A stretch of 64,000 nt of DNA from Planctomycetaceae bacterium (GCA_016794985.1 JAEUIQ010000103.1:62001-126000); one strand, 5' to 3'. Shown: positions 19,159 to 28,289, counted from the first letter of the stretch. Notes: a model not told the origin generated them from the sequence alone. A program made the numbers and translations.

Positions 19159-19695
19159 TTACGCATCCAAAAAAGCCTGCTCGGCGGCCAAGAGATGCTC
19201 CGGGATCGCAATCGGCGCGCCGTTGGGATATCGCCCGACTTCAAAGAGTCGCATGCTCCGCAGCATGCGCAAGAATTCGTGCGGCTGGAACAGTTCCACT
19301 TTTTCGAATTCAGGCCCCGTGAGCGAGGCAAACACGAGTTCAACTGTTCCGAGAGGCTGATCGTTGATCAAGATCTTCCCTTCGGCGATGGCGCCGTCCG
19401 TTTGTTGGCTTAGGAACTTTACCTCGTAATTCAAGCGATCGCCTGGTCGTGCCAGTTTGTCAAACGACGCACGGGCGACCTTGGCCAACACCACACGAGC
19501 CTTGAAGTCACTTAGTTGCCCCAGCAACAGTCCGCCCGTCTGAGCCAAGCCCTCGACCATCAATGAAGCGGGCATGTAGGGCCAAGTTTGATTGTAACTG
19601 TCCAGGTGCTCTTCACCCAAACTTACATTTTTGACGGTTCGCGCGGATTGACCGCAGACAAACTCTTCAAAGCGATCGATCCAAAACCAGCGCAT
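19159..19695 (-). CDS. FabZ-like hot-dog protein lacking the catalytic His
   Basis: 178 residues with the FabZ hot-dog layout. Aligned without gaps to its neighbour at 20219-20704, the segment 'HLDSYNQTWPYMPASLMVEG' has Tyr34 where the neighbour and classical FabZ have the catalytic His (HFP); the helix Glu48 is kept. The C-terminus is extended by about 30 residues ('PHEFLRMLRSMRLFEVGRYP'). It may be a non-catalytic partner forming a heteromer with the active paralogue, a thioesterase-like variant, or an enzyme with a changed mechanism. It is encoded between the ACP and FabF genes. Confidence 0.82.
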   Translation of the reverse strand: MRWFWIDRFEEFVCGQSARTVKNVSLGEEHLDSYNQTWPYMPASLMVEGLAQTGGLLLGQLSDFKARVVLAKVARASFDKLARPGDRLNYEVKFLSQQTDGAIAEGKILINDQPLGTVELVFASLTGPEFEKVELFQPHEFLRMLRSMRLFEVGRYPNGAPIAIPEHLLAAEQAFLDA

Positions 19696-19722
19696 CGACT
19701 CAACGGCTCCTCAGCCCACGAA

Positions 19723-20106
19723 CTATGCCAACTTGGTCTTTACGTAGTTACAAAGATCCTTGACCGTAAGCAAATTGCCAAAGTCTTGTACCAACGGATT
19801 TTGTTCAAATTTGCTTAGGTCTGCAAATGGCATGCGGGCTTTTAGTTGACTGAGTCCAGAAGCAGTGACCTTACCGTCGCTAACATATTCGGCATTCGTC
19901 AGGATATCATCCGGAAACAATTCGCCGCGAGAAATCGAGATACCAAACGCCTTTTCCAATCGATAAACAATATCCAAGAAGTCGATACTCTCCGCCCCCA
20001 AGTCACCCACCATTGTCGCCTCCGGGGTCACTTCCGAGTCGTCCACCGCCAAGGCATCCACCAGGGCTTCGCGGACCTTTTCAAATACTTCTTCATTGCT
20101 TGGCAT
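19723..20106 (-). CDS. Acyl carrier protein with an internal insertion
   Basis: 127 residues from the ATG at 20106, which is preceded by GGAGAGAAG; the ATG at 20139 would add 11 residues without family support. The phosphopantetheine site is Ser40 in DLGAESIDFLD. Helix III-like 'YRLEKAFGISISRGELFPDD' is normal, but about 40 extra residues ('TASGLSQLKARMPFADLSKF') separate it from the last helix 'LLTVKDLCNYVKTKLA'. Standard ACPs have about 78 residues. It presumably carries the acyl chain for the flanking FabZ-like and FabF-like proteins. Confidence 0.88.
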   Translation of the reverse strand: MPSNEEVFEKVREALVDALAVDDSEVTPEATMVGDLGAESIDFLDIVYRLEKAFGISISRGELFPDDILTNAEYVSDGKVTASGLSQLKARMPFADLSKFEQNPLVQDFGNLLTVKDLCNYVKTKLA

Positions 20107-20218
20107 GCGATCTTCTCTCCGAAGGAAAATAGGAAACAATCTAATTCCAGGCCGATCCGGGCATTAAATCGGGTTCGGCGGCTGATTGTACTCGATTCGA
20201 GGAACTATGGGAACGTGT

Positions 20219-20704
20219 TTAGGGCGACGACCATTGACCTCCAGTCAATCGCTGAAAAGTCTGGCGGTGCCCAAAATTGGCATTGCGATCGAAAACGGGG
20301 TCTTCGCTATATCGATCCGCCAAGGAAAACTTCTCCATGACCAAACGCCCGTTTACGGCGGTTTTATCGCCAATGGTTCCGACTGCCTTGAAGTGAACTA
20401 GTTCGCCTTCGTTTTTGATAACTTCGACGACCACTTCCAAGCGGTCACCTGGCGCTACAAAGTCTTGAAACTTGATGTTTTTCGCTTCCTTCAGCACGAC
20501 CATCGAGTGCTCAAACCCGTCCGTCGACCGGATCAGCCAACTGGCTGCCTGAGTTAAAGCTTCTAGCATCAACACACCCGGCATGACTGGAAACAAAGGG
20601 AAATGGTCCTGCAAATGCTGTTCGGCCAATGTCACGCATTTGATTGCCCGCAGTCGCTGACCCGGCACGAGTTCGATAATTCGATCAAGCTGATTAAACC
20701 GCAT
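20219..20704 (-). CDS. FabZ-like 3-hydroxyacyl-ACP dehydratase
   Basis: 161 residues with the FabZ hot-dog fold. The catalytic His34 and Glu48 are present in QDHFPLFPVMPGVLMLEAL. It would dehydrate 3-hydroxyacyl-ACP to the trans-2-enoyl form. It is the first gene of the four-gene module and starts 47 bases after the stop of the RNA methyltransferase gene. No strong ribosome site is visible at the ATG. The paralogue two genes downstream has lost the His, so this protein is the likely active partner. Confidence 0.88.
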   Translation of the reverse strand: MRFNQLDRIIELVPGQRLRAIKCVTLAEQHLQDHFPLFPVMPGVLMLEALTQAASWLIRSTDGFEHSMVVLKEAKNIKFQDFVAPGDRLEVVVEVIKNEGELVHFKAVGTIGDKTAVNGRLVMEKFSLADRYSEDPVFDRNANFGHRQTFQRLTGGQWSSP

Positions 20705-20751
20705 GAATTTGCTGCATTAAGGGGAAGCGGACCAGTCCAACATCGCCCAGC

Positions 20752-21747
20752 TTATTCAAAACTTCGCGGTTTACCAAGACCGTCATCCGTGAGCTTTTGG
20801 ATCATCGCCATGAACATGCCATCGTAGAGATGGTCGGGCAGAATTCTACGGCAGCGGCTCATCGAGTCGGAAAATCTGTGGCCTTGCCACTCGGGTAGCC
20901 CCGGTTGCCATCGCTCGACCGGCAAATGGATCTCGTTTAATGCCGATTCGGATTCGGTCCGCAATAACTCGTCCACAACGGCTTCGTTTTCCTCGGGGGC
21001 ATAGCTACACGTACAGTAAAGCATCCTTCCGCCCGGCTTCAGCGCCGCAAATCCGGCCCGAATCAAGCCTCGTTGCTTGCTGTGACATTCGCGAATCTTT
21101 CGCAAGCTCCAGTTCTTGTACGAATCTGGCTCGGCGACATGGAATCGGGCCTCGCCGCTGCAAGGAGCGTCTAACAAGATGCGATCAAATCGCGGGCCTG
21201 TCTTGTTCGGAACGCGACGGGCATCCAATTGGTAGGTTCTGACGAATGCAGCACCACCTCGTCGCAAGTTGGCTTTTAGCTTAAAAAATCGGGACTGTAC
21301 CGGTTCGACCGCACTCAAGAAGCCTTCGCCGCCCATCATGGCCGCGATGTGCAGGGTCTTGCCGCCCGGTGCCGCAGCCATATCCATGACCGTTTCGCCG
21401 GGCTGCGGCGCCAACGCCAAGGTAGCCAGCATGCTGCTGGGGTTGTGCACATAAACGTGCCCGTTCTCGACTAATGCGTGACGTGTGAGGAGGGCCCGTT
21501 GGTCGGAACTGACGAAGAAGCCGTCGGCCAACCAGGGAAGTGGCTCGATGGCCAACCCGGCCGCGCACAACTCTGGGCATGCCAATGCCGGTGTCGTCAA
21601 TAATCGATTGACCCGGAACGCCACCGACTTCGGAAGCCGAAAGCTTTGCTCTATATCGAGTGTCCAAGCCGAACCAACGACTACTTGAAGACGCTCGACA
21701 AACGCTGGTGGCAATTCGTCTGATGGGATTTCATGCGTCCGGTTCAC
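20752..21747 (-). CDS. RsmB/RsmF-type RNA m5C methyltransferase
   Basis: 331 residues. A NOL1/NOP2/Sun-family enzyme that transfers methyl from SAM to C5 of a cytosine in RNA. SAM-site motif MDMAAAPGGKTLHIA, the motif IV Cys in LLDAPCSGEARF, and the catalytic Cys in YCTCSYAPEENE are all present. There is no N-terminal NusB-like domain, so RsmF or an archaeal-type tRNA enzyme is closer than RsmB. It starts with GTG at 21747, and this G is shared with the last base of the TAG stop of the small gene before it, which implies translational coupling. Confidence 0.9.
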   Translation of the reverse strand: MNRTHEIPSDELPPAFVERLQVVVGSAWTLDIEQSFRLPKSVAFRVNRLLTTPALACPELCAAGLAIEPLPWLADGFFVSSDQRALLTRHALVENGHVYVHNPSSMLATLALAPQPGETVMDMAAAPGGKTLHIAAMMGGEGFLSAVEPVQSRFFKLKANLRRGGAAFVRTYQLDARRVPNKTGPRFDRILLDAPCSGEARFHVAEPDSYKNWSLRKIRECHSKQRGLIRAGFAALKPGGRMLYCTCSYAPEENEAVVDELLRTESESALNEIHLPVERWQPGLPEWQGHRFSDSMSRCRRILPDHLYDGMFMAMIQKLTDDGLGKPRSFE

Positions 21748-21932
21748 TAATGACCAGAACTCTTGGGGCTCGACGGCCGGGTCGCGAATTTCTTCTTCTC
21801 CGCGTCGGTCAACAAGTCAATGCGACGAAACCGTGGAACCGCCACCGACAAGATTCCAAGCAGAACCATGAGTGCCACCAAACCCCACATCTGTCCGTAC
21901 TCGGTTTGCTGAGCCAGCATGAATGCAAACAT
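21747..21932 (-). CDS. Small single-span membrane protein coupled to the methyltransferase
   Basis: 61 residues: one hydrophobic helix (about 14-33, WGLVALMVLLGILSVAVP) and a basic, Ser/Lys-rich tail. No known family can be named. Support for it being real comes from its position: it fills the gap between hisS and the methyltransferase gene, runs on the same strand, and its TAG stop overlaps the downstream GTG start by one base. Without that overlap I would not accept it. Confidence 0.6.
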   Translation of the reverse strand: MFAFMLAQQTEYGQMWGLVALMVLLGILSVAVPRFRRIDLLTDAEKKKFATRPSSPKSSGH

Positions 21933-21972
21933 GTTTTAATCTTCCTCGGGGCAGCGGCACAAAGTTGGACGT

Positions 21973-23304
21973 TCAGGATTTCGTACTGAGAAAAGCTTGC
22001 TGGAAATAATCGCAAATCGACCGACCATCGGCCGTCAACGGCACGGTGTTCTGGACTTCTCGATCCAACCATTTCACGGCCGCTTGTTGTTGTTCCCATT
22101 CTTGGCTGCCAATCAAGATCACCGCCGGAATCTTGCGTTGGTCCGCGTATTTCAGTTGCTTCTTGAGTTTGGCCGGTTCCGGATAGAACTCGACATTCAG
22201 TCCCACCGACCGCAACTGCCTCGCCAATCGCAGGTACTCTAATTGTAGTTGCGGTTCGAAGAATGCCAATAAAATTTGTGCCGGCGAGGATTGGTCGGCC
22301 ACGAGTCCCAGTTCTTCCATGGCGGCCAATAATCGATCGAGCCCCAGAGAAGCCCCAACGCCAGGCAGATCTTGCTTCGTATACAAACCTGCCAAGTTGT
22401 CGTAACGTCCCCCCGAGCACACGCTACCGATCTCGGGCAGGTCCAGCAACTGAGTTTCAACAATCGTTCCCGTGTAATAATCCAGCCCGCGAGCGATCGA
22501 GATGTCCAAAACCAGTCGTTCGGCAGGAACTCCTGCTGCGACCGCAGATTTCAATAACTCGCGGAGGTCTGCCACGCCTTCCCGACCAACGGGATGGTCG
22601 CCGACACAACGTTCGGCCAGTTCCAAAACGCCGGCTGGATCCCCTTGTTGTTGTCCGAGTTGCAAAATGTCACGCGCCACACTCTCCGGCAATCCGACTT
22701 GTATCAACTCGGCCAAGACGTCGATCCCAGGCTTGCCTAGTTTGTCGATCGCTCGTAAGACCCCCACCGAGTGCTGCTCCAACCCCTTCTGAGCCAACAT
22801 TCCATTGAGCAATTTGCGGTGATTGATTCGAATGCAAAAGCGTTGAAAGCCCAAGGCCATCAGCAACTCGTTGATCACCAAGATCATTTCCAAGTCGGCC
22901 ATCAATGAACGAGTCCCAATCGTATCGAAGTCGCATTGGACGAACTCGCGGTACCTTCCGCGCTGTTGGCGCTCGCCACGCCAGACTGGCGCGATGTGAT
23001 ATCTTTTGAACGGGGTACCAAGCTGATTGATATGTTGGGCGACGTATCGCGCTAAGGGGACGGTCAAATCGAATCGCATTCCAACAGGACGACCACCGTT
23101 GTCGATGAAATGATACATCTGGCGGTCCGTCTCCGCGCTGCCCTTGCCCAGCAAGATGTCCAAATACTCTAACGTGGGTGTATCGATCGGAGCGAAACCA
23201 AAAGATTGGTAGACCCGACGGGCCGTCTCCATCAATGATTGCCGCTGCATCATCTCCCGAGGTAGGAAATCGCGAAAACCACTCAGGACTCGAGGTTCAA
23301 TCAT
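21973..23304 (-). CDS. hisS: Histidyl-tRNA synthetase
   Basis: 443 residues, a class II synthetase that charges tRNA-His. Motif 1 region 'PREMMQRQSLMETARRVYQSFGF' is followed by the HisRS sequences MRFDLTVPLARYV and 'YREFVQCDFDTIG', the histidine-binding block 'ARGLDYYTGTIVE', and motif 3 'GVGASLGLDRLLAAM'. The C-terminal anticodon-binding domain begins near 335 ('QILLAFFEPQLQLEYLRLA'). The start ATG gives MIEPRVLSGFRDF, the usual N-terminus. The length is normal. It lies 22 bases after the Cys-cluster gene. Confidence 0.96.
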   Translation of the reverse strand: MIEPRVLSGFRDFLPREMMQRQSLMETARRVYQSFGFAPIDTPTLEYLDILLGKGSAETDRQMYHFIDNGGRPVGMRFDLTVPLARYVAQHINQLGTPFKRYHIAPVWRGERQQRGRYREFVQCDFDTIGTRSLMADLEMILVINELLMALGFQRFCIRINHRKLLNGMLAQKGLEQHSVGVLRAIDKLGKPGIDVLAELIQVGLPESVARDILQLGQQQGDPAGVLELAERCVGDHPVGREGVADLRELLKSAVAAGVPAERLVLDISIARGLDYYTGTIVETQLLDLPEIGSVCSGGRYDNLAGLYTKQDLPGVGASLGLDRLLAAMEELGLVADQSSPAQILLAFFEPQLQLEYLRLARQLRSVGLNVEFYPEPAKLKKQLKYADQRKIPAVILIGSQEWEQQQAAVKWLDREVQNTVPLTADGRSICDYFQQAFLSTKS

Positions 23305-23326
23305 GATCTTACTGTGACTTATAGGA

Positions 23327-23782
23327 CTAGTTAATCACTGCCAACGTTTGAGGCTTGGCTTTGCGAACGGGCGTCGAAGACTTGAATCCTTCCAACGCCT
23401 CGCGATACTCAGTCAGTTGATCGGCCAATTCAAAGTAACGCTCGTACGTCCAACTCTCATCGTACTCGCACTCGTCGGTATGATAGTCCCGACAGATTTG
23501 CGGCCGAGTCTCGTAAATGCCACAACGATTGTCCGCACGCAAATGCCGACAAGTTGCGTACACCAACAAGTACCAAGTCTTTCCTTCTGTGAACAAAGTT
23601 GCCGACTCGTGTACCAAATACCATCGAGCGAAATCGAAATCCCGATCTGTTGTCGGAGTATCGATTGGGAGTGCGAAATAGCGACAACATTTGGCGGTGC
23701 AATAGTCACACAAGGATTCGCCAGGAGGCAATTGCGATCGATGAAGCTTCGGCAACATAAATTCTCGCTGTTTCAGGAGCAT
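23327..23782 (-). CDS. YkgJ-type cysteine-cluster protein
   Basis: 151 residues with a CxxCxxxCC motif (CDYCTAKCCRYF), then CRHL, CGIYETRPQICRDY and a further Cys. This is the YkgJ/UPF0153 pattern, expected to bind zinc or an iron-sulfur cluster; the function is not established. The ATG overlaps the last ten bases of the WecA-type gene upstream, so the two are translated from one message. A later in-frame ATG (MLPKLHRS) is a possible start. Confidence 0.85.
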   Translation of the reverse strand: MLLKQREFMLPKLHRSQLPPGESLCDYCTAKCCRYFALPIDTPTTDRDFDFARWYLVHESATLFTEGKTWYLLVYATCRHLRADNRCGIYETRPQICRDYHTDECEYDESWTYERYFELADQLTEYREALEGFKSSTPVRKAKPQTLAVIN

Positions 23783-25410
23783 GCTCGATTCGCCCGATAG
23801 TTCATCGTCGGATCGGCGATCGTCTTCGAATCTTGGACCAACAGAGTCTCCTCCGAAGGTCCACCCGTTTTATTCGTTCGTTCCACCTCGCCTGCCACAG
23901 TCGGTTTTGCGGGACCGCCTGTGGGTGGGCTTTCAATCGTCGGCAGACTTGCATTTTCTAACAAATCCATCAATTTCGGCAAGCAGCGATAGGCATCCGC
24001 TGCCCCCGACCTCGCAAACACTTCAATTCGACCAAACACTCGTTCTTGCAGAACCAACGGAAAACTTGCTCCCCATTCGTCCTCGCCGTCGATCAGATGC
24101 GACGAAGGGGATTGCCAGACCGCGTGATAACTCTCATGCAACCAAGGGGCATTGATGTCCAGCTTCAACTTGTCCAGGCCATTCTCCTCGGCAAATTTCT
24201 GCGCGAGTTGAAACAGCTGCCGCCAATCACGTGTCCCTTGCAGTTGCCACTCTTCGGTGGCGCCGGATACCGATTTGCTGCGAATCCCTAAAACACCGAG
24301 GGCAAATCGGCGGGCTCGTTGTCCAACCATCGAGAACTCGGCAAAACCAAATACCTTGCCTACGATCAAGAAGCCCACGACCAACACGACTGCGACGACC
24401 GCAAATTCACTTTCACGTGTCGCAAAGCTCAGGACACCACCTAACGCGGTGGTGCCACACAAGACAAACAACCACAAGACAGCCATCGAGGGACTGAGCC
24501 CGTGTCCTAGCAACCGATGATGCAAATGGCCGCGATCCACCGTGTAAATGTTTCGCCCTGTCAGTTGACGTCGCAAGACCGCGAGTCCAGAATCAAAGAT
24601 TGGAATAGCGAGCATCGCAATCGGAGCAACGAAAGCATAAAGCGTCTCTTCTTTCAATGCCGTTGAGATCGCAAGCGCGCCGATCACCAGGCCAATCAGC
24701 ATGCTTCCGCCATCCCCCAGATAGACCTTGGCCGGTGGCATATTGAACCATAGAAAGCCACCAATCGAACCCGCCAAGGCAGCCGCGATTACCGCCTCCA
24801 CCCCGGTTTCTCGTCCCAAAAAACCCATCACCGCCAACGAGAGACTGACTACGAATCCTAAGGTTCCCGCAAATCCGTCTGCACCATCCAATAAGTTGAC
24901 TGAATTGATCGAGCCCAATATCCAAAAGTAAACCACTAAAACCGCGAACACTCCGAAGTGAATCATTTGTGGGCCGACCTGCACCCGGTCAAAGAAATAG
25001 CCAGACGCAATCAAGCCCGTCGCAATCGCCAACTGTCCTGCGAGTTTGATTCGACCGCGAATCTTGTAGCGGTCGTCGACCATGCCCAAACACAAGATCG
25101 CTAAACTGGCCCAAAACAGTCCATGGTGCTTTAGGGAAAACGCCAGTCCATCGGTCGAGTCGGGCGCCAACCAGGCTCCGAATTGCTGGACGCCGAGAAC
25201 TACCAGCAGTGTTGTTGTCCCAAAAATGGCGATCCCACCGACCAACGGAATGGGACGCGCATGCAGCTTCCGCCGACTGTCTGGGTTGTCGACGAAGCCC
25301 ATTTCGGTCGCGAGGCGTCCCAAGAGGGGCACCAAGGCAGTGACGCAAAGTCCCGCCACGGCGATCACCCCAAGCAAACTAATCAGTTTCCATTGAAAAA
25401 TGTCTAGCAT
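23773..25410 (-). CDS. WecA/TagO-type polyprenyl-phosphate sugar-1-P transferase with C-terminal extension
   Basis: 545 residues. The first 360 form a multi-helix MraY/WecA-type membrane domain that loads a sugar-1-phosphate (usually GlcNAc-1-P) onto undecaprenyl phosphate. Visible are the DD pair in GMVDDRYKIRGRIKL, the 'NLLDGADGFAG' catalytic loop, and the WecA-specific HLHHRLLGHG. About 180 further residues of soluble sequence follow ('WRQLFQLAQKFAEENGLDKLKLDINAPW'), absent from typical WecA (about 360). With the O-antigen ligase-like gene upstream at 25500 it suggests a surface-polysaccharide pathway. The extension's role is unknown. Confidence 0.9.
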   Translation of the reverse strand: MLDIFQWKLISLLGVIAVAGLCVTALVPLLGRLATEMGFVDNPDSRRKLHARPIPLVGGIAIFGTTTLLVVLGVQQFGAWLAPDSTDGLAFSLKHHGLFWASLAILCLGMVDDRYKIRGRIKLAGQLAIATGLIASGYFFDRVQVGPQMIHFGVFAVLVVYFWILGSINSVNLLDGADGFAGTLGFVVSLSLAVMGFLGRETGVEAVIAAALAGSIGGFLWFNMPPAKVYLGDGGSMLIGLVIGALAISTALKEETLYAFVAPIAMLAIPIFDSGLAVLRRQLTGRNIYTVDRGHLHHRLLGHGLSPSMAVLWLFVLCGTTALGGVLSFATRESEFAVVAVVLVVGFLIVGKVFGFAEFSMVGQRARRFALGVLGIRSKSVSGATEEWQLQGTRDWRQLFQLAQKFAEENGLDKLKLDINAPWLHESYHAVWQSPSSHLIDGEDEWGASFPLVLQERVFGRIEVFARSGAADAYRCLPKLMDLLENASLPTIESPPTGGPAKPTVAGEVERTNKTGGPSEETLLVQDSKTIADPTMNYRANRACS

Positions 25411-25499
25411 GAGGTGGCGCGATTCACTTTGGCTGAGGACCGATCCAAAAACATTTTACCCACCACCGCAATTACTCAAGCCGCATCTCTTACCCATCG

Positions 25500-28289
25500 T
25501 TAGCGATTTTCGACTCTAGCGTTTTGAATACGTTGGAGTGTCGCTTTGTAGGCCGACGAATTGGGATGTGCCTCCAGCAGCACGCGAATCTCCTCCTCGG
25601 CCTTTTCCAACTCACCAAGTTCGATGCGAGCCAACACGCGTTGGTAGCGGCCGTTTGTGTGTGCGTAGTTCAACTGCAACAGCAAATCAAACTGCTCCCG
25701 GGCCGCCTGCCAATTCCCCAACTCCATTTCGATTCGTCCCATGGCCCATGTTTCTGGGACGCTGTAACTGAAGTCGAGTCGTCGGTCATCCAATTCTGCC
25801 TTGGTCGCCAACAGCAGTTCCTTGCGAACTTCTGGCTGATTGCGAATCTCCAAGTTGCGATCCAAGAAATCCAGCAGCAAATCGGGATACCTGGCCAACA
25901 GGCGTCGCGCGTAGGTCGCAGCCGATAATCCGTCGACCGGAACTCCCAACACGGATTTCTTGAGCAGCATCGGCTCCAAAGCCCGCAGCCCCGTGGGGTC
26001 CAACGCCATGGCTTTACGCAGATGCTCTAAAGCTGGTTCAAAAAATTCGGATTGTTCGGCAAAACGACAAGCCTCGAGCTTCTGAAGTCCAACCATCCAT
26101 TGGTACCGAGCATTTTGAGGGGCAATGGCGACCGGACGGTCCAAGTGCGGCACCGGCGACGCACTCGATAATAGTCTTCCCACCTCCGCCAATCGCAAGT
26201 GCAGCTCTGGTCGGAAGGGGCACGAACGTCGGGAGAGCAACAACGAACCATAGCTGTTCAATAAAGCTTGTCGTTGCAGTTCGCCCCCCAAAAACTCTTT
26301 CTGCAAAGCCGCGGCCGACGCCGGGTTAACTTCTTGCATTTGACGAATCGCGGCGGCGCGCCAGGCGGGACTCGTCGAGCTCCATAGTTCGAGCACTTGC
26401 TTTTCAGTGAGGTCTCCCGGTAAGTTGGCTTGGATTCGCTCCAGCTCGCGGCGACGATACTTTTGCAGCCACTGTTGGCCCAAGGCATCATGCAAGTTTG
26501 GCTCGAAACCCAATTTTGCCAACGTCGTGAGTCGTTGCAAAGCATCATCAATTTCTGCATTAGTCGCCAAGTGCTCCTTTTCGCGAACCGTCTTCGCCAG
26601 CAACAACGCATCTTCGGTTTGCCCGAGGCGATAATACTGTAACGCTCCGACGATTCCGGCCCCCAACAGAACCAATACCACGACGGGTGCAAATCGCCCC
26701 CAGCCCCAAGCGGCAAGTCCTGATGGATCTCGATGGCGGCGCGCGTAATGTTGTGTTTGCCCAGCAATCGCACCCATCAAGACTGCAAACGTCAAAGTGT
26801 TCGACGGAATGTACAACCCGAAATCGAAAAAGGCAGTGACGGCTTGCGAGCCAATCGCCACACTTCCCAAGACTCCGGCTGCCAGCATTGCGGGATGTCG
26901 AGCCCGTCGGATCAAGAACGACACGTGATATAGTGACCAACCGAATAGACATACCAACAAGAGGCCGCCGATCGCACCGCCTTCAATGAATGTTTGAAAA
27001 TACACGTTTTCGGCGAACGTAAAAATGCCTAGTTCGGGAGTTGTCCGCAAAGGCCTATGAACGTGTTGGTACGTGTTCCATCCGCTGCCCATAAACCATT
27101 GCTCAGCAAACAGCGGAGCGGTATCCGTCCAGTTCTGAACGCGAGCATCTTCGAACAGGTTACTTTTGTCGGCTTGTTCAAAGCGATCCATCAACTTTTG
27201 ACCAAAACCTAGCCAGCCCACCAACAACAATCCTAGCCCAATCGCAACGGCCAAGTATTGAACCCCTTGGCGACCACGATTGGAGCTGCTCACGCCGATC
27301 ACCAAGAAGCCGATGATCGAGCCGAGTATCATGCCAACCACACCGCCACGGGAAAGGGTTGCTACCACACCGCCAATGATGAATACCAGAGCGAACACTG
27401 CGGCCAACTTGCTGGCATTCAATTCGTGGACCATGCGAAGCAAACCGTACCACCAGTCCGTCTGACGACGCTGTTGATGCAGCATCCAATCGTCTTCATC
27501 CTCCCCGCCACGTTCGCTTTGCCCAAGAAACGCGGCCACTACCAACATCACTGCGGCCGACATCGACATGATCAGCCAACCTGCCGCGTTGTTGCGATTG
27601 ACAAAGGGGCCGAAAACTGCTCCCTCGACTGGCAAGGCTCCCATGAAGAGGGCGTTATCCGCACCCGCTAGTTTTTGAACGATCCCAAACGTTGCCAAGA
27701 CGAGACCATTGATCGTTAAGACCAAGCATAACCAAAACATACTACGTGCTTGATGGAAGTAGTATGCGCCCAAGACATAGGCGATGGCTGCGAATAACAG
27801 TTGTGTTGTCAACAGTCGGGTCGCATGTGGATCAATCGAGATCGGCAAAGTCGCGGGCCAGCGAAACACTTCCGGTTGTGGCCCCAAATGTAGTTCCATT
27901 TGTGTCAGGATTTCTCGATCCATCTCGCCGGGGGCTGCCAATTCCTCCCATTGTTGCAGGGAATGACTGGCCGCCAATCGCTCTTTGATGTCGCTCGATA
28001 ACGGCCAAAGTTGGGTCACACCCAGCAATACGCTTAACAGCAACGGCAGCACAGACAATGGCAAGACCAACGATTTTGGCCGAATCAAAGCAATTTCTAA
28101 AAACCACAGCCCCAGGGCAATGATGCCACCGATCGCCAGACCAAATTGTGCCCAACCAGCCAGCGAACCCAACAACCAGGGTGAGACCGTGATCATTGCC
28201 AAGACGACGATTCGCCCAGGATAACTGGTTAGTGACATTGCTTGCGTCGTTTCCAGAGCATCGCCCCGGTATCTGTTGCGCTCGGACAT
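25500..28289 (-). CDS. O-antigen ligase/polymerase-like membrane protein with TPR-like tail
   Basis: 929 residues. More than ten membrane helices span about 15-540. A long loop holds the Wzy_C/WaaL-like region ('WFMGSGWNTYQHVHRPLRT' with a conserved His, then 'FAENVYFQTFIEGGAIGGLLL', matching the ligase signature of an Asn or Glu followed by G.IG). The remaining 380 residues are helical and resemble tetratricopeptide repeats at the end ('GNWQAAREQFDLLLQLNYAHTNGRYQRVL'). It likely joins or polymerises lipid-linked glycans on the periplasmic side. It neighbours a WecA-type gene on the same strand. Confidence 0.85.
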   Translation of the reverse strand: MSERNRYRGDALETTQAMSLTSYPGRIVVLAMITVSPWLLGSLAGWAQFGLAIGGIIALGLWFLEIALIRPKSLVLPLSVLPLLLSVLLGVTQLWPLSSDIKERLAASHSLQQWEELAAPGEMDREILTQMELHLGPQPEVFRWPATLPISIDPHATRLLTTQLLFAAIAYVLGAYYFHQARSMFWLCLVLTINGLVLATFGIVQKLAGADNALFMGALPVEGAVFGPFVNRNNAAGWLIMSMSAAVMLVVAAFLGQSERGGEDEDDWMLHQQRRQTDWWYGLLRMVHELNASKLAAVFALVFIIGGVVATLSRGGVVGMILGSIIGFLVIGVSSSNRGRQGVQYLAVAIGLGLLLVGWLGFGQKLMDRFEQADKSNLFEDARVQNWTDTAPLFAEQWFMGSGWNTYQHVHRPLRTTPELGIFTFAENVYFQTFIEGGAIGGLLLVCLFGWSLYHVSFLIRRARHPAMLAAGVLGSVAIGSQAVTAFFDFGLYIPSNTLTFAVLMGAIAGQTQHYARRHRDPSGLAAWGWGRFAPVVVLVLLGAGIVGALQYYRLGQTEDALLLAKTVREKEHLATNAEIDDALQRLTTLAKLGFEPNLHDALGQQWLQKYRRRELERIQANLPGDLTEKQVLELWSSTSPAWRAAAIRQMQEVNPASAAALQKEFLGGELQRQALLNSYGSLLLSRRSCPFRPELHLRLAEVGRLLSSASPVPHLDRPVAIAPQNARYQWMVGLQKLEACRFAEQSEFFEPALEHLRKAMALDPTGLRALEPMLLKKSVLGVPVDGLSAATYARRLLARYPDLLLDFLDRNLEIRNQPEVRKELLLATKAELDDRRLDFSYSVPETWAMGRIEMELGNWQAAREQFDLLLQLNYAHTNGRYQRVLARIELGELEKAEEEIRVLLEAHPNSSAYKATLQRIQNARVENR

